This document shows positions 1 through 8,021 of a stretch of 59,278 bases of DNA, piece by piece; position 1 is the first letter of the stretch, and the number at the start of each line of letters is the position of its first letter. Source of the stretch: Candidatus Flemingiibacterium merdigallinarum (GTDB lineage Bacteria > Bacillota > Clostridia > Oscillospirales > CAG-272). The notes beneath the pieces were generated by a model. That model saw only the letters and a program-made list of their open reading frames with translations. It had not been told where the DNA came from and did not search any database. A program made the position numbers and the translations under genes. The stretch covers positions 1-59,278 of the forward strand of contig CAJFKR010000013.1 in NCBI GenBank assembly GCA_904386005.1, read 5' to 3'.

Positions 1-185
1 TAATTAATAATAGTGCAACTATATATTATTTGTACAAGATGTCAGAAACTACAGTGGCGCGCCGCTTTACTCGGGGCCCCTACCCCGAGCAGCGGCTTAA
101 TGCGTGCGAACTTTATTGCTTTTTATGACTTTTACAATCGGCTATAACAACTAATAACTAACAACTAACAACTAACAACTAATCA
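1..185 (+). repeat. Partial composite repeat (copy R1) and ACTAAC tract
   Basis: Positions 57-96 hold a nested palindrome: outer arms GCCGCT (61-66) and AGCGGC (91-96), inner arms CTCGGGG (70-76) and CCCCGAG (83-89). The outer frame GCGCCGCTT...GCAGCGGCTT matches the distal part of the composite repeat at 33976-34055, but with a different inner hairpin. Positions 148-185 hold a degenerate tract of AACTAAC units that runs into the ribosome-binding site of the next gene. A similar tract lies in the probable galU leader (21870-21917). Confidence 0.6.
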
Positions 186-195
186 GGTGCTTACA

Positions 196-2367
196 TTGAA
201 AACAGTAACTACCCGCGCAACCACCCGTACCGAGCTGCTCGCGCCGGCAGGCTCGCCCGAAGCGCTCGAGGCCGCGGTCGCCGCCGGAGCTGACGCCGTG
301 TATTTCGGCGCGTCGGCGTATAACGCGCGTATGGGCGCGAAGAATTTCGGCGACGAGGAGCTCGCCGACGCCATCAGATTCTGTCAGGCGACCGGAGTTA
401 AAACCAATATCACAGTCAATACCCTCGCGTATGACCGCGAGCTCGCGGGACTTCTCAAAACCGTAGAGCGGCTGTATATACTCGGCTGCGACGCGCTCAT
501 CGTCGCCGACCTCGGCGCGGCGGCGTTGATTCATAAATATTTCCCCGACCTTACGCTGCACGCGAGCACGCAGGTCGCGGGACATAACCTCGACGCCGCC
601 GAGCAGCTGTACAAGCTCGGTTTTTCGCGCATGGTCGCCGCCCGTGAGCTCTCATATGACAACCTGAAGCTGCTCTGCGAGAGGTCGCCTATCGAGACCG
701 AGCTGTTCATACACGGAGCCGTCTGCGTGTCGCAGTCGGGACAGTGCCTGCTAAGCTCGATGGTCGGCGGCCGCAGCGGCAACCGCGGCGAGTGCGCGCA
801 GCCCTGCCGGCTCTGCTATTCGACCCCGAATGACAAGAAGCCGAAATACGCGCTGTCACTAAAGGATATCTGCCTTGCCGGACATATACCCGAGCTTTTG
901 TCGCTCGGCGCGGCTTCGTTCAAGATAGAGGGACGGATGAAATCGCCCGAATATGTGTACGGAGTCACGTCGATCTGGCGGCGGCTTATCGACGAGCGCC
1001 GCTCTGCCACACAGGACGAGACAGCCGCTCTCGCGTCGCTCTTCTCGCGCAGCGGCTTCACCGACGGCTATTTCACAAAGCATATCGACAAAAAGATGCT
1101 CGGCGTCCGCACCGAATCGGACAAGGCACTGAGCCGCGACGCCGTCCGGCAGCTGCAAGGCGGGCACAAAACCGACTACGCCTCGCTCGCCAAAAAACGT
1201 CGGCGCAAAATCCAGCTCGACGCCGAGTTTCGCGTCGGCGAGCCGTCGCGGCTGACGCTTCGCGCGGACGGGCAGGAGGTAACCGTATACGGCAGTGTGC
1301 CCGAGCTGGCGCAGAACCGTCCGATGTCGCGCGAGGATATCGAAAAGAACCTCTGCCGCTTCGGCGCGACGCCGTTTGAAATAACAAAAGCCGATATATC
1401 GCTCGGCAGCGAGCCGCTTATCCTGCGCGTGTCCGAGCTGAATTCGCTCCGGCGCGACGCGTCCGAGCAGCTCGAGCGGCTGCTGTTTTGCGAGCGTGAA
1501 GCCGTTAAGCTGCCCACGCCTGCCGACCTGAGGCTGCAAAAGCCGGATACCGCCGCGCAAAAGACCGTGCGCTTCGCGTCGCCCGAGCGAATGCCGGACG
1601 CGGAGACGCTGAGCGACTTCGATATCGTGTACCTTCCACTCGAGCGGCTGTTCGAGCAGGACAGATATTACAATCACCCCACCGACCGCGAGCCGCACGA
1701 CTCTAAGCTCATCGATACCGCCAAAGCCGCGCTCGATTCGCTGTCGGACGAAAAGCGGGGCGTGATACTCCCGCCGGTCATATTCGACGACGAGACCCCC
1801 GACATCGCGCGTATGCTTTCAGCCGCGAAAGCCGCCGGCGTCGACCACGCGCTCGTGTCAAACCTCGGTCACATCCGTCTCGCCGCCGACGCGGGCATGA
1901 CCCCGCACGGCGACTTCCGGCTGAACATAACGAACGCGTACGCCGCCAAGACCTTGCATTCGCTCGGCTTTGCCGACCTCATAGCCTCGCCCGAGCTTTC
2001 GCTCGCGCAGCTGCGCGACCTCGGACTTTCGCCGATTTTGTACGGTCGTGTTCCGATAATGACGCTCGAGAAGTGCGTGATACGCGACCTCTATTCGTGC
2101 GAGGACTGCCGCAGGCGTGAATTTTTGCCGATAGTCGACCGCCGCGGCGTCGAGTTTCCGCTGACGCGCGCCTTTTGTCACCGTAATATTATGTACAACA
2201 GCGTGCCCATTTACACCGCCGACCGCCGAGAGGAGCTGGCAGGCGCAAAAATCACCGGCGGGCACTACATCTTCTCGACCGAGACCGCCGCCGAGGCCGC
2301 GGAGCTGCTCGCGGCTATGAAAAACGGACGCGCGCCGTCCGGAGCTTTCAGGAGAATCCCGAAATGA
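196..2367 (+). CDS. U32 family peptidase-like protein (RlhA/YhbU type)
   Basis: This is a large peptidase U32 family protein of about 720 residues. The family signature is clear: ELFIHGAVC then SQSGQC, followed by GNRGECAQPCR, with four cysteines expected to bind an iron-sulfur cluster. The N-terminus, ELLAPAGSPEALEAAVAAGA, is the standard start of the TIM-barrel domain. A long C-terminal region also carries a CEDCRRREF cysteine motif. U32 proteins of this type are linked to 23S rRNA hydroxylation (RlhA) or collagenase-like activity; which applies cannot be told here. I prefer the TTG at 196 because AGGTG lies six bases upstream; a GTG at 187 is in frame but lacks a Shine-Dalgarno. It overlaps dut by four bases (ATGA), so the two are probably co-transcribed. 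Confidence 0.85.
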   Translation: MKTVTTRATTRTELLAPAGSPEALEAAVAAGADAVYFGASAYNARMGAKNFGDEELADAIRFCQATGVKTNITVNTLAYDRELAGLLKTVERLYILGCDALIVADLGAAALIHKYFPDLTLHASTQVAGHNLDAAEQLYKLGFSRMVAARELSYDNLKLLCERSPIETELFIHGAVCVSQSGQCLLSSMVGGRSGNRGECAQPCRLCYSTPNDKKPKYALSLKDICLAGHIPELLSLGAASFKIEGRMKSPEYVYGVTSIWRRLIDERRSATQDETAALASLFSRSGFTDGYFTKHIDKKMLGVRTESDKALSRDAVRQLQGGHKTDYASLAKKRRRKIQLDAEFRVGEPSRLTLRADGQEVTVYGSVPELAQNRPMSREDIEKNLCRFGATPFEITKADISLGSEPLILRVSELNSLRRDASEQLERLLFCEREAVKLPTPADLRLQKPDTAAQKTVRFASPERMPDAETLSDFDIVYLPLERLFEQDRYYNHPTDREPHDSKLIDTAKAALDSLSDEKRGVILPPVIFDDETPDIARMLSAAKAAGVDHALVSNLGHIRLAADAGMTPHGDFRLNITNAYAAKTLHSLGFADLIASPELSLAQLRDLGLSPILYGRVPIMTLEKCVIRDLYSCEDCRRREFLPIVDRRGVEFPLTRAFCHRNIMYNSVPIYTADRREELAGAKITGGHYIFSTETAAEAAELLAAMKNGRAPSGAFRRIPK

Positions 2368-2897
2368 ACAACCTCAATATCAAGATAAAGCTGCTCCGTC
2401 CAAACGCGAGCATACCCGTGTACGCGACCGACGGAGCTGCCGCCGCCGACCTCTGCGCCGCGCTCGACGAGCCGGTCGTGCTGAACCCGTCCGAGCGCCG
2501 GCTGATACCGACCGGAATCGCTATAGCCCCCGACGACACAATCAACGGCTCCCGCGACGTCGATGATTCATCCCGCGATACTGTCGATTCATCCCGCGGT
2601 ACTGTCGATTCAGCCTCGGGCGCGTCGTTCGCGGCGATAATCTGCGCGCGGAGCGGACTCGCCTCGCGACGCGGACTCGCGCTCGCGAACGGAATCGGCG
2701 TCGTAGACGCCGACTACCGCGGTGAGATAATGGTGTCGATGATAAATCTTGGGAATGAGCCGGTGACAATAGAGCCGGGCGAGCGGATCGCACAGCTCAT
2801 GTTCGTCCCTATCCTGCACGCCGAATTCATCCAGTCCGAAGTCCTCCCCGAAACCGCCCGCCAAGCCGGCGGCTTCGGCTCGACCGGAACTAAGTGA
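2364..2897 (+). CDS. dut: dUTP diphosphatase with in-frame repeat insertion
   Basis: Converts dUTP to dUMP and pyrophosphate, keeping uracil out of DNA and feeding thymidylate synthesis. All five trimeric dUTPase motifs are present: AADLCA (27-32), ARSGLA (95-100), GVVDADYRGEI (112-122), GERIAQLMF (139-147) and GGFGSTG (169-175). At 177 residues it is about 30 longer than usual. The excess is a Ser/Asp/Arg/Thr-rich stretch at residues 57-88, encoded by three 21-bp tandem units at 2547-2609. It falls in the strand or loop just before motif 2. The reading frame stays open and every motif is kept, so the enzyme is probably active. Start: GGAGA about nine bases upstream of the ATG that overlaps the previous stop. 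Confidence 0.93.
   Translation: MNNLNIKIKLLRPNASIPVYATDGAAAADLCAALDEPVVLNPSERRLIPTGIAIAPDDTINGSRDVDDSSRDTVDSSRGTVDSASGASFAAIICARSGLASRRGLALANGIGVVDADYRGEIMVSMINLGNEPVTIEPGERIAQLMFVPILHAEFIQSEVLPETARQAGGFGSTGTK
2547..2609 (+). repeat. 21-bp in-frame minisatellite inside dut
   Basis: Three 21-bp units (2547-2567, 2568-2588, 2589-2609) with consensus TCATCCCGCGATACTGTCGAT; the last two differ at one base. The period is a multiple of three and encodes SSRDTVD-type heptapeptides. Confidence 0.9.
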
Positions 2898-3199
2898 ATG
2901 AAACAAAACAGCGTATAGCAAAAATGAGCGCAATCCCTGCGCCACCGCGTCTCTCTGTTCACTCCCTCATCTCATATATATAATCAGCAATTTCGCTCAA
3001 GCGTTTTGATTAATAGAAATTTGCCGTTGGCAAATTTCTTCCGCATCTCTCGGATTCGCTCCGCGAATCCGAGACCACTCTCCACTCTCCACTCTCTCGG
3101 ATTCGGCGCGACCGAATCCGAGACCACTCTCCGCTTCCCACTCTCTCCGACTTCGCGCAGCGAGGTCGGAGACCACTCTTAACGTAAGGACTAAGATTT
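2898..3199. repeat. Intergenic array of palindromes with constant flanks
   Basis: No gene is seen here. After about 110 bases of ordinary sequence there is a hairpin GAAATTTGCC-GTT-GGCAAATTTC (near 3017-3039). Three tandem modules follow between 3052 and 3180. Each has CTCT, a palindrome, then GAGACCACTCT. The palindrome stems are CGGATTCGC/GCGAATCCG, CGGATTCGG/CCGAATCCG and CCGACTTCGC/GCGAGGTCGG. The spacer between modules is CCACTCTCCACT-like. The same architecture recurs at 9303-9420 and 16410-16700. Confidence 0.8.
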
Positions 3200-3454
3200 A
3201 TGGCAAACAGCAAGCTGTATAACATCTTTTTAGTGCTGGTCGGCATTGTGCTCGGCAGCTTTGTCAGCTACATCTGTAAGGATGTCGCGTTCCTGTCGTG
3301 GCTCTCTTACGGCATCGACTTCGGACTCGAATCGCCGCTCGTGCTGAATCTCGGCGTAATGCGGCTCACTTTCGGAATCGGCATAAACTTAACGCTCGCG
3401 ACCGTGATATTCGTGATACTTTCGTTGATAATCGGGAGGGCGCTCGCAAGATGA
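3200..3454 (+). CDS. DUF4321 small membrane protein
   Basis: An 84-residue protein with two hydrophobic segments: residues 7-24 (YNIFLVLVGIVLGSFVSYI) and 60-78 (INLTLATVIFVILSLII). It ends in a short basic tail, GRALAR. The pattern and the position directly before maf match the DUF4321 family of clostridia, whose function is unknown. The start has TAAGGA about nine bases upstream. Its stop overlaps the maf start (ATGA), which supports translational coupling and fixes the maf start. Confidence 0.8.
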   Translation: MANSKLYNIFLVLVGIVLGSFVSYICKDVAFLSWLSYGIDFGLESPLVLNLGVMRLTFGIGINLTLATVIFVILSLIIGRALAR

Positions 3455-4092
3455 AACCGAAAATACTGCTCGCTTCAGCGTCGCCGAGACGGCGCGAGCT
3501 TGTTTCACGGCTCGGAGTGCCGTTCGAGGTCTTTGCCGCCGACTGCGACGAGACGGTCGACGGCAGCCACAGCCCCGACGAATACGTGAAGATACTCGCG
3601 CTCCGCAAGGCAAGGGCGGCTATGGCAAAATACCGCGAGAAGCAAAAATCGACCTCGTCCGTCGCAACTGCGCACAAATCCGGCGAGCCGCTGCCGATAG
3701 TCATCGGGTCTGACACTGTAGTCGCGCTCGACGGCGAGATACTCGGCAAACCGCGCGACCGCGACGACGCGATAAATACGCTGCTCCGGCTGTCCGGTCG
3801 CGCGCACCGCGTCTGTACCGGACTCGCGGTCATAGACAAAGAGCGCGAAATCGTCACCTCGGGCAGCGCGGACGTGTATTTTACGAACCTCACCAAAGCC
3901 GACTGCATTAGCTACGCGGACACCGGCGAGCCGCTCGACAAAGCCGGCTCGTATGGCATACAGGGTATCGGCGGCGCACTCGTCGAGCGAATCGACGGCG
4001 ACTATTACTCGATAGTCGGTCTGCCGCTCGCACAGCTCAAGAAAATACTCGAGACCGAATTTGATGTAAAGCTATGGCAGGAGAAAAATTAA
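3451..4092 (+). CDS. maf: Maf-like nucleoside triphosphate pyrophosphatase
   Basis: A 213-residue house-cleaning pyrophosphatase of the Maf/HAM1 fold, predicted to hydrolyse non-canonical or methylated NTPs (dTTP/UTP-type Maf activity is known in the family). Motifs: N-terminal LLASASPRR, GSDTVV with the catalytic Asp, GKPRD, then DKAGSYGIQG and the C-terminal GDYYSIVGLPL. The ATG at 3451 overlaps the DUF4321 stop and puts the SASPRR motif at residue 8, as in other Maf proteins. An upstream in-frame ORF exists but would add about 50 non-family residues. It probably belongs to one operon with DUF4321. Confidence 0.92.
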   Translation: MKPKILLASASPRRRELVSRLGVPFEVFAADCDETVDGSHSPDEYVKILALRKARAAMAKYREKQKSTSSVATAHKSGEPLPIVIGSDTVVALDGEILGKPRDRDDAINTLLRLSGRAHRVCTGLAVIDKEREIVTSGSADVYFTNLTKADCISYADTGEPLDKAGSYGIQGIGGALVERIDGDYYSIVGLPLAQLKKILETEFDVKLWQEKN

Positions 4093-4170
4093 CGACACGC
4101 TATCATATCATAGCGCGAGTCAAATGAAAATTTTGACAATGGAATCAGATGTAACCGCCGCAGAATATCG

Positions 4171-4218
4171 ACAATGAAAGGAAGACTTCGCTTTGGCGAA
4201 GTCGTGGTCATATATATG
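4171..4218 (+). promoter_or_regulatory. Shine-Dalgarno/hairpin/start module before recG
   Basis: AAAGGAAG (4177-4184) is followed by a perfect 8-bp hairpin, GACTTCGC-TTTG-GCGAAGTC (4184-4203), then GTGGTCATATAT and the ATG at 4216. As a line, the Shine-Dalgarno is about 33 bases from the ATG; folding brings it to about 13. The upstream box ATATCGACA is shared with other copies. The module is also an open frame (MKGRLRFGE...), so gene callers may start recG at 4174 by mistake. Confidence 0.75.
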
Positions 4219-6630
4219 ACAATAACCCCGAAAACCCCTGTGCAGTATATGCAGGGGGTCGGCGAGAAGCGCGCGAAGCAGCTCGAAAAGCTCGGCATAA
4301 CCACGGTCGGCGATCTGCTCCGCCATTACCCGCGCGGCTATCAGTTCCGCGGACATATAAAAAAGCTCGCCGAAGCCGAGTCGGGCGAGACGTCGGCCTT
4401 CATACTCACCGCCGCGACCTCGCCCGAGGTGTCGGTAGTGCGCGGCGGAACCAAGCTCTGCCGGCTGCGCGCGTTCGACGACAGCGGCAGCTGCGATATC
4501 ACCTTTTTCAATCAGGTCTACATGAAGGATGTGATTGTGCGCGGCGAACGCTATCGCTTCTGGGGCAAGCTGACGCGCGACTGGGGACGGGTATCGCTCG
4601 CGTCTCCGACCGTAGAGCCGGTGGTCGACGGGGTCGAGCTTCCGAACCTCGTGCCGGTCTACCCGCTGTCGGCAGGACTTTCACAGAATATGCTGTCAAA
4701 GCTGACCGGCTCGGCGCTCGATATTCTGCTATCGGCGTCGCCCGATTCGCCCGACGCTGTAGTCGACACTCTGCCCGACGATATCCGCCGCGAGAACCGG
4801 CTCTGCACCCTGCGTCAGGCTCTGCGCGCGATACACCGGCCATACGACTTCGAACAGCTGAACGAGGCAAAACGCCGGCTGATATTCGAGGAGCTGTATA
4901 ACTTCGTCCTCGCGGCGTCGGCTCCCGACCGCGACGAGGAAAATAAGCTCGCGATCCCGCTCTGTGACAATGACATAACGCCGCTGACCGCACAGCTCGG
5001 CTTCGAGCTGACCGGCGCACAGCGGCGCGCGATAAACGAGATATCCGCCGACCTTGCAGAGAAGAAGCCTATGCGTCGGCTGCTGTCGGGAGACGTCGGC
5101 AGCGGAAAGACCGCGGTCGCGGCGGCCGCCGTGTATATAGCTGTGAAAAACGGCGTGCAGGCGGCATTGATGGCTCCGACCGAGATACTCGCCGCGCAGC
5201 ATTACAGCGACCTTATGCCGCTGTTCGGCTCGCTCGGCTGCGACTGCCGGCTACTGACCGGCTCGACCCCTGCCGCCGAGCGACGCGAGATTCTGCGCGG
5301 ACTGTCGGACGGCTCGATACCGCTTGTCATAGGCACGCACGCGCTTATATCGGACAGCGTCAAATTCAGACGTCTCGGACTGGTCTTGTGCGATGAGCAG
5401 CACCGGTTCGGAGTCGGTCAGCGCGAGGCTCTGATCGAAAAGGGTATGCGTCCGGTCGATGAGCTTACCTCGGATATCATTCAGATTACGGTGTATAGTC
5501 AGACCTCGGGGCATGACCAGATCTCGGGGCATGACCAGATCTCGGGGCATGACCAGACCTCGGGGCATGACCAGACCTCGGGGCATGGTGCGAACACATC
5601 AGGAAATCAGCCTGCGGCGAACAGCCAGATTGCGGAAAATAGCCGGCACACTACGATTATTAAGCCCACCGATAATAATCAGCCCTCATCGAATATTCAG
5701 TCTACCGCGCATAGTCAAAGCCCCAATTCCGAGCGAATGCTCGTACCGCACTCGCTCTCGCTCAGCGCGACGCCGATACCGCGCACGCTCGCGATGTTCC
5801 TGTATGGCGACATGGCGATGTCGGTGCTCGACGAGCTGCCGCCCGGGCGGCAGCGGGTCAAAACCTACGTAGTCAACGAGAGCTACCGCGAACGGCTCAA
5901 CGCCTTCATCCGAAAGCAGCACGACGAGGGACACCAGACCTACGTCGTCTGTCCGTCGATTGAGGAGCGCGAGGAGGGCGTAGTCTCGCAGCAGGATATC
6001 CGGCTGTTCGACTACGGCTACGACGCCGACGAGCTGATGCGCCCGGCGAGCGCGCCCAAAGCCGCGGTGAGCCACGCCGAGGAGCTGCAAAAAGCACTGC
6101 CCGACCTTTCGGTCGGCTGCATACACGGAAAGCTGAAGCCGAACGAAAAGGACGCGGTCATGCGCGAATTCGCGGATGGCAGGCTCGACGTGCTGGTCTC
6201 GACTACGGTAATCGAGGTCGGCGTCAATGTTCCGAACGCGACGCTTATGATAATCGAGAACGCCGACCGCTTCGGACTCGCACAGCTGCACCAGCTGCGC
6301 GGTCGAGTCGGGCGCGGTTCGGCTGAATCCTGCTGCGTGCTCGTCTCCGACGCGAAGCCCGACACTCCGGCAAGGCGTCGGCTCGACGTGATGAAAACTA
6401 CCTATGACGGTTATAAAATAGCCGAATATGACCTCGCCGAGCGCGGACCGGGCGACTTTCTGCCCGAACGAAGCGGCTCTCAGAATGACAGCACGCACGC
6501 CGACCATAATCAGGACGAGGTGCGTCAGTCGGGCGAGGTGCGCTTCAAGCTCGCCGGACTGCTCGAGGACACGTCGCTGCTCGAAGCCGCGGCGAACGCG
6601 GCAAAGCGCACGCTCGGACGCGGCGGCTGA
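4216..6630 (+). CDS. recG: ATP-dependent DNA helicase RecG with large inserted linker
   Basis: RecG reverses stalled forks and processes branched DNA. An N-terminal wedge/OB region precedes helicase motif I, GDVGSGKT (292-299), then MAPTEILAAQHY, the DEQH box (393-396, DEQHRFGVGQRE), SATPIPRT (517-524), and the C-terminal run STTVIEVGVNVPNAT, NADRFGLAQLHQLRGRVGRG. Between DEQH and SATPIPRT there are about 120 residues where the family normally has about 28. The extra stretch of about 93 residues (nt 5449-5742) is low-complexity and polar, with SGHDQ(I/T) repeats and a Ser/Asn/Gln tail. The frame is intact and all catalytic motifs are kept. Of 804 residues in total, about 93 are insertion. It sits between two ATPase motifs, so an effect on activity is possible. 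Confidence 0.93.
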   Translation: MTITPKTPVQYMQGVGEKRAKQLEKLGITTVGDLLRHYPRGYQFRGHIKKLAEAESGETSAFILTAATSPEVSVVRGGTKLCRLRAFDDSGSCDITFFNQVYMKDVIVRGERYRFWGKLTRDWGRVSLASPTVEPVVDGVELPNLVPVYPLSAGLSQNMLSKLTGSALDILLSASPDSPDAVVDTLPDDIRRENRLCTLRQALRAIHRPYDFEQLNEAKRRLIFEELYNFVLAASAPDRDEENKLAIPLCDNDITPLTAQLGFELTGAQRRAINEISADLAEKKPMRRLLSGDVGSGKTAVAAAAVYIAVKNGVQAALMAPTEILAAQHYSDLMPLFGSLGCDCRLLTGSTPAAERREILRGLSDGSIPLVIGTHALISDSVKFRRLGLVLCDEQHRFGVGQREALIEKGMRPVDELTSDIIQITVYSQTSGHDQISGHDQISGHDQTSGHDQTSGHGANTSGNQPAANSQIAENSRHTTIIKPTDNNQPSSNIQSTAHSQSPNSERMLVPHSLSLSATPIPRTLAMFLYGDMAMSVLDELPPGRQRVKTYVVNESYRERLNAFIRKQHDEGHQTYVVCPSIEEREEGVVSQQDIRLFDYGYDADELMRPASAPKAAVSHAEELQKALPDLSVGCIHGKLKPNEKDAVMREFADGRLDVLVSTTVIEVGVNVPNATLMIIENADRFGLAQLHQLRGRVGRGSAESCCVLVSDAKPDTPARRRLDVMKTTYDGYKIAEYDLAERGPGDFLPERSGSQNDSTHADHNQDEVRQSGEVRFKLAGLLEDTSLLEAAANAAKRTLGRGG
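5503..5587 (+). repeat. 18-bp in-frame minisatellite inside recG
   Basis: Four complete 18-bp units and one partial unit, consensus A(C/T)CTCGGGGCATGACCAG, at 5503-5520, 5521-5538, 5539-5556, 5557-5574 and 5575-5587. Units differ only at the second base. A degenerate Asn/Ser/Gln-rich region (5588-5735) follows, perhaps an older expansion. Confidence 0.92.
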
Positions 6631-6671
6631 ATAAACAGTCAATATACCTATTTGGTTTGCCGGCTCGGAGG

Positions 6672-6845
6672 GCGAGATATTCATTCAGTCGGCATTGCAG
6701 ACGGTATATCCACTCTGCCGGCTCGATGGACGATATATCCATTCTGTCGGTACGGTGGACGATATATCCATTCTGCCGGCTCAGCGGTCGATATATCTAC
6801 TCTGCCGGCTCGGCGTACGATATATCCACTCTGCCGACATGGCAG
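6672..6845. repeat. 29-bp minisatellite between recG and mscS
   Basis: Six consecutive 29-bp units (6672-6700, 6701-6729, 6730-6758, 6759-6787, 6788-6816, 6817-6845), consensus ACGATATATCCATTCTGCCG plus GCTCGGTGG. The first unit is most diverged. The whole array is readable in several frames, which creates false ORFs. It starts about 40 bases after recG and ends 39 bases before the mscS start. Confidence 0.92.
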
Positions 6846-6884
6846 CTGATTATAACTCAATTCAACAAACAAAGGATATCGCAA

Positions 6885-8021
6885 ATGGAAATATTCAATC
6901 AAATCTCGGAACGTGTCGAGGAATTCATCGTCACCTTCCTCACTAATGACATCTGGCGAATCATGCTCGCGGTCGTCGTCATGGTCATAGTGGTATTGTT
7001 AAAAAGCTTTATAAGCCGCTGCGTTTTCAAGCTGATAGAGCGTAGTATGACGGACAAGGGACGAGTCGGCTCGTTTGTCGACGACTTAATCAAGATAGTC
7101 GACCGCCCGCTGCGGCTGGTCATAATTTCGGCCGGAATCTATATCTGTCATATGATACTTCGTATGCCCGACGTTGTGCGCATACTGGTCGAGAAGACTG
7201 TATCGTCACTGCTTTTGTTCGCGGTGTTCTGGGCGCTGTTCAATTCGTCCGAGCACTTGAAGGGCGTGCTGACGCGCGTCACCGAAAAGAGCGAAGCTCA
7301 TCTTGACAACATCGCCGTGAACTACCTTGTATACGCGCTCAAGGCACTTGTGATCATCTTCGGCGGACTGTCGATACTTCAAATCTGGGTCGGCAATATC
7401 TCAAGCCTTATCGCCGGACTGTCGATAGGCGGCGTGGCGTTCGCGCTCGCCGCGCAGGATACGGCGGCGAACCTGTTCGGCAGCATCACAGTCATGCTCG
7501 ACCACCCGTTTGAGATCGGCGAATACATCGAGATCGACGGCATCGCCGGCACGGTCGAGCGCATGGGTCTGCGCTCGACGCGCATACGCACGTCCGACCA
7601 GTCGCTTGTCATAGTCCCGAATAAAACGATGAGCTCGGTCAATATCACAAACTGGACGAAAATCGACCGCCGCCGCGTCATGTTCACGATCGGAGTCACC
7701 TATTCGACGACAGCCGAGCAGCTGCGCGAGCTGGTCGACCGCATACGCAAAATGCTCGTGTCGCGCGACGACATCAGGCAGGAGGGGCTGCTCGTCGACT
7801 TCTCCGACTTCGGCGCAAGCTCGCTCGACATATTGGTGCGCTTCTATACGTTGACCGGAGCCTATGCCGACGCGGTCGAGTCGCGCGCCCGCGTCAATTT
7901 CGCGATAATGGACATAGTCAGCGAGATGGGACTCTCGTTCGCGTTCCCGTCGCAGAGCGTATACATCGAATCGCTTCCCGAGCCGCCATGTGAGATGTCG
8001 GCGCAAGGAGGTAAATCATGA
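6885..8021 (+). CDS. Small-conductance mechanosensitive channel (MscS family)
   Basis: A 378-residue inner-membrane channel that releases solutes on osmotic downshock. Hydrophobic segments lie near residues 18-38, 73-92, 98-118 and 150-175. The MscS core is clear: GNISSLIAGLSIGGVAFALA, AAQDTAANLFGSI (pore helix TM3), then the beta-domain with FEIGEYIEIDGIAGTVERMG and STRIRTSDQSLVIVPN. The start is the ATG with AAAGGA eight bases upstream. A longer in-frame reading runs through the 29-bp minisatellite and is not credible. Its stop overlaps the rarA start (ATGA). Confidence 0.9.
   Translation: MEIFNQISERVEEFIVTFLTNDIWRIMLAVVVMVIVVLLKSFISRCVFKLIERSMTDKGRVGSFVDDLIKIVDRPLRLVIISAGIYICHMILRMPDVVRILVEKTVSSLLLFAVFWALFNSSEHLKGVLTRVTEKSEAHLDNIAVNYLVYALKALVIIFGGLSILQIWVGNISSLIAGLSIGGVAFALAAQDTAANLFGSITVMLDHPFEIGEYIEIDGIAGTVERMGLRSTRIRTSDQSLVIVPNKTMSSVNITNWTKIDRRRVMFTIGVTYSTTAEQLRELVDRIRKMLVSRDDIRQEGLLVDFSDFGASSLDILVRFYTLTGAYADAVESRARVNFAIMDIVSEMGLSFAFPSQSVYIESLPEPPCEMSAQGGKS

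Noticed and set aside
859-1698. Long minus-strand ORFs opposite the U32, recG, idh, GH and binding-protein genes
   Set aside because: GC-rich codon use opens antisense frames; they lack ribosome-binding sites and recognisable motifs and lie wholly inside well-supported genes.
3052-3180. CRISPR array
   Set aside because: Repeated flanks with variable centres suggested it, but the centres are palindromes, spacing is irregular, only three units occur and no cas genes are present.
3298-3450. N-terminal extension of maf
   Set aside because: Overlaps DUF4321 fully and adds residues outside the Maf family; the ATGA overlap at 3451 is the natural start.
4174-4215. MKGRLRF N-terminal peptide on RecG (and a twin before the GH43-like protein)
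   Set aside because: It is the translation of the repeat hairpin, not conserved protein sequence; the ATG after the hairpin fits both families better.
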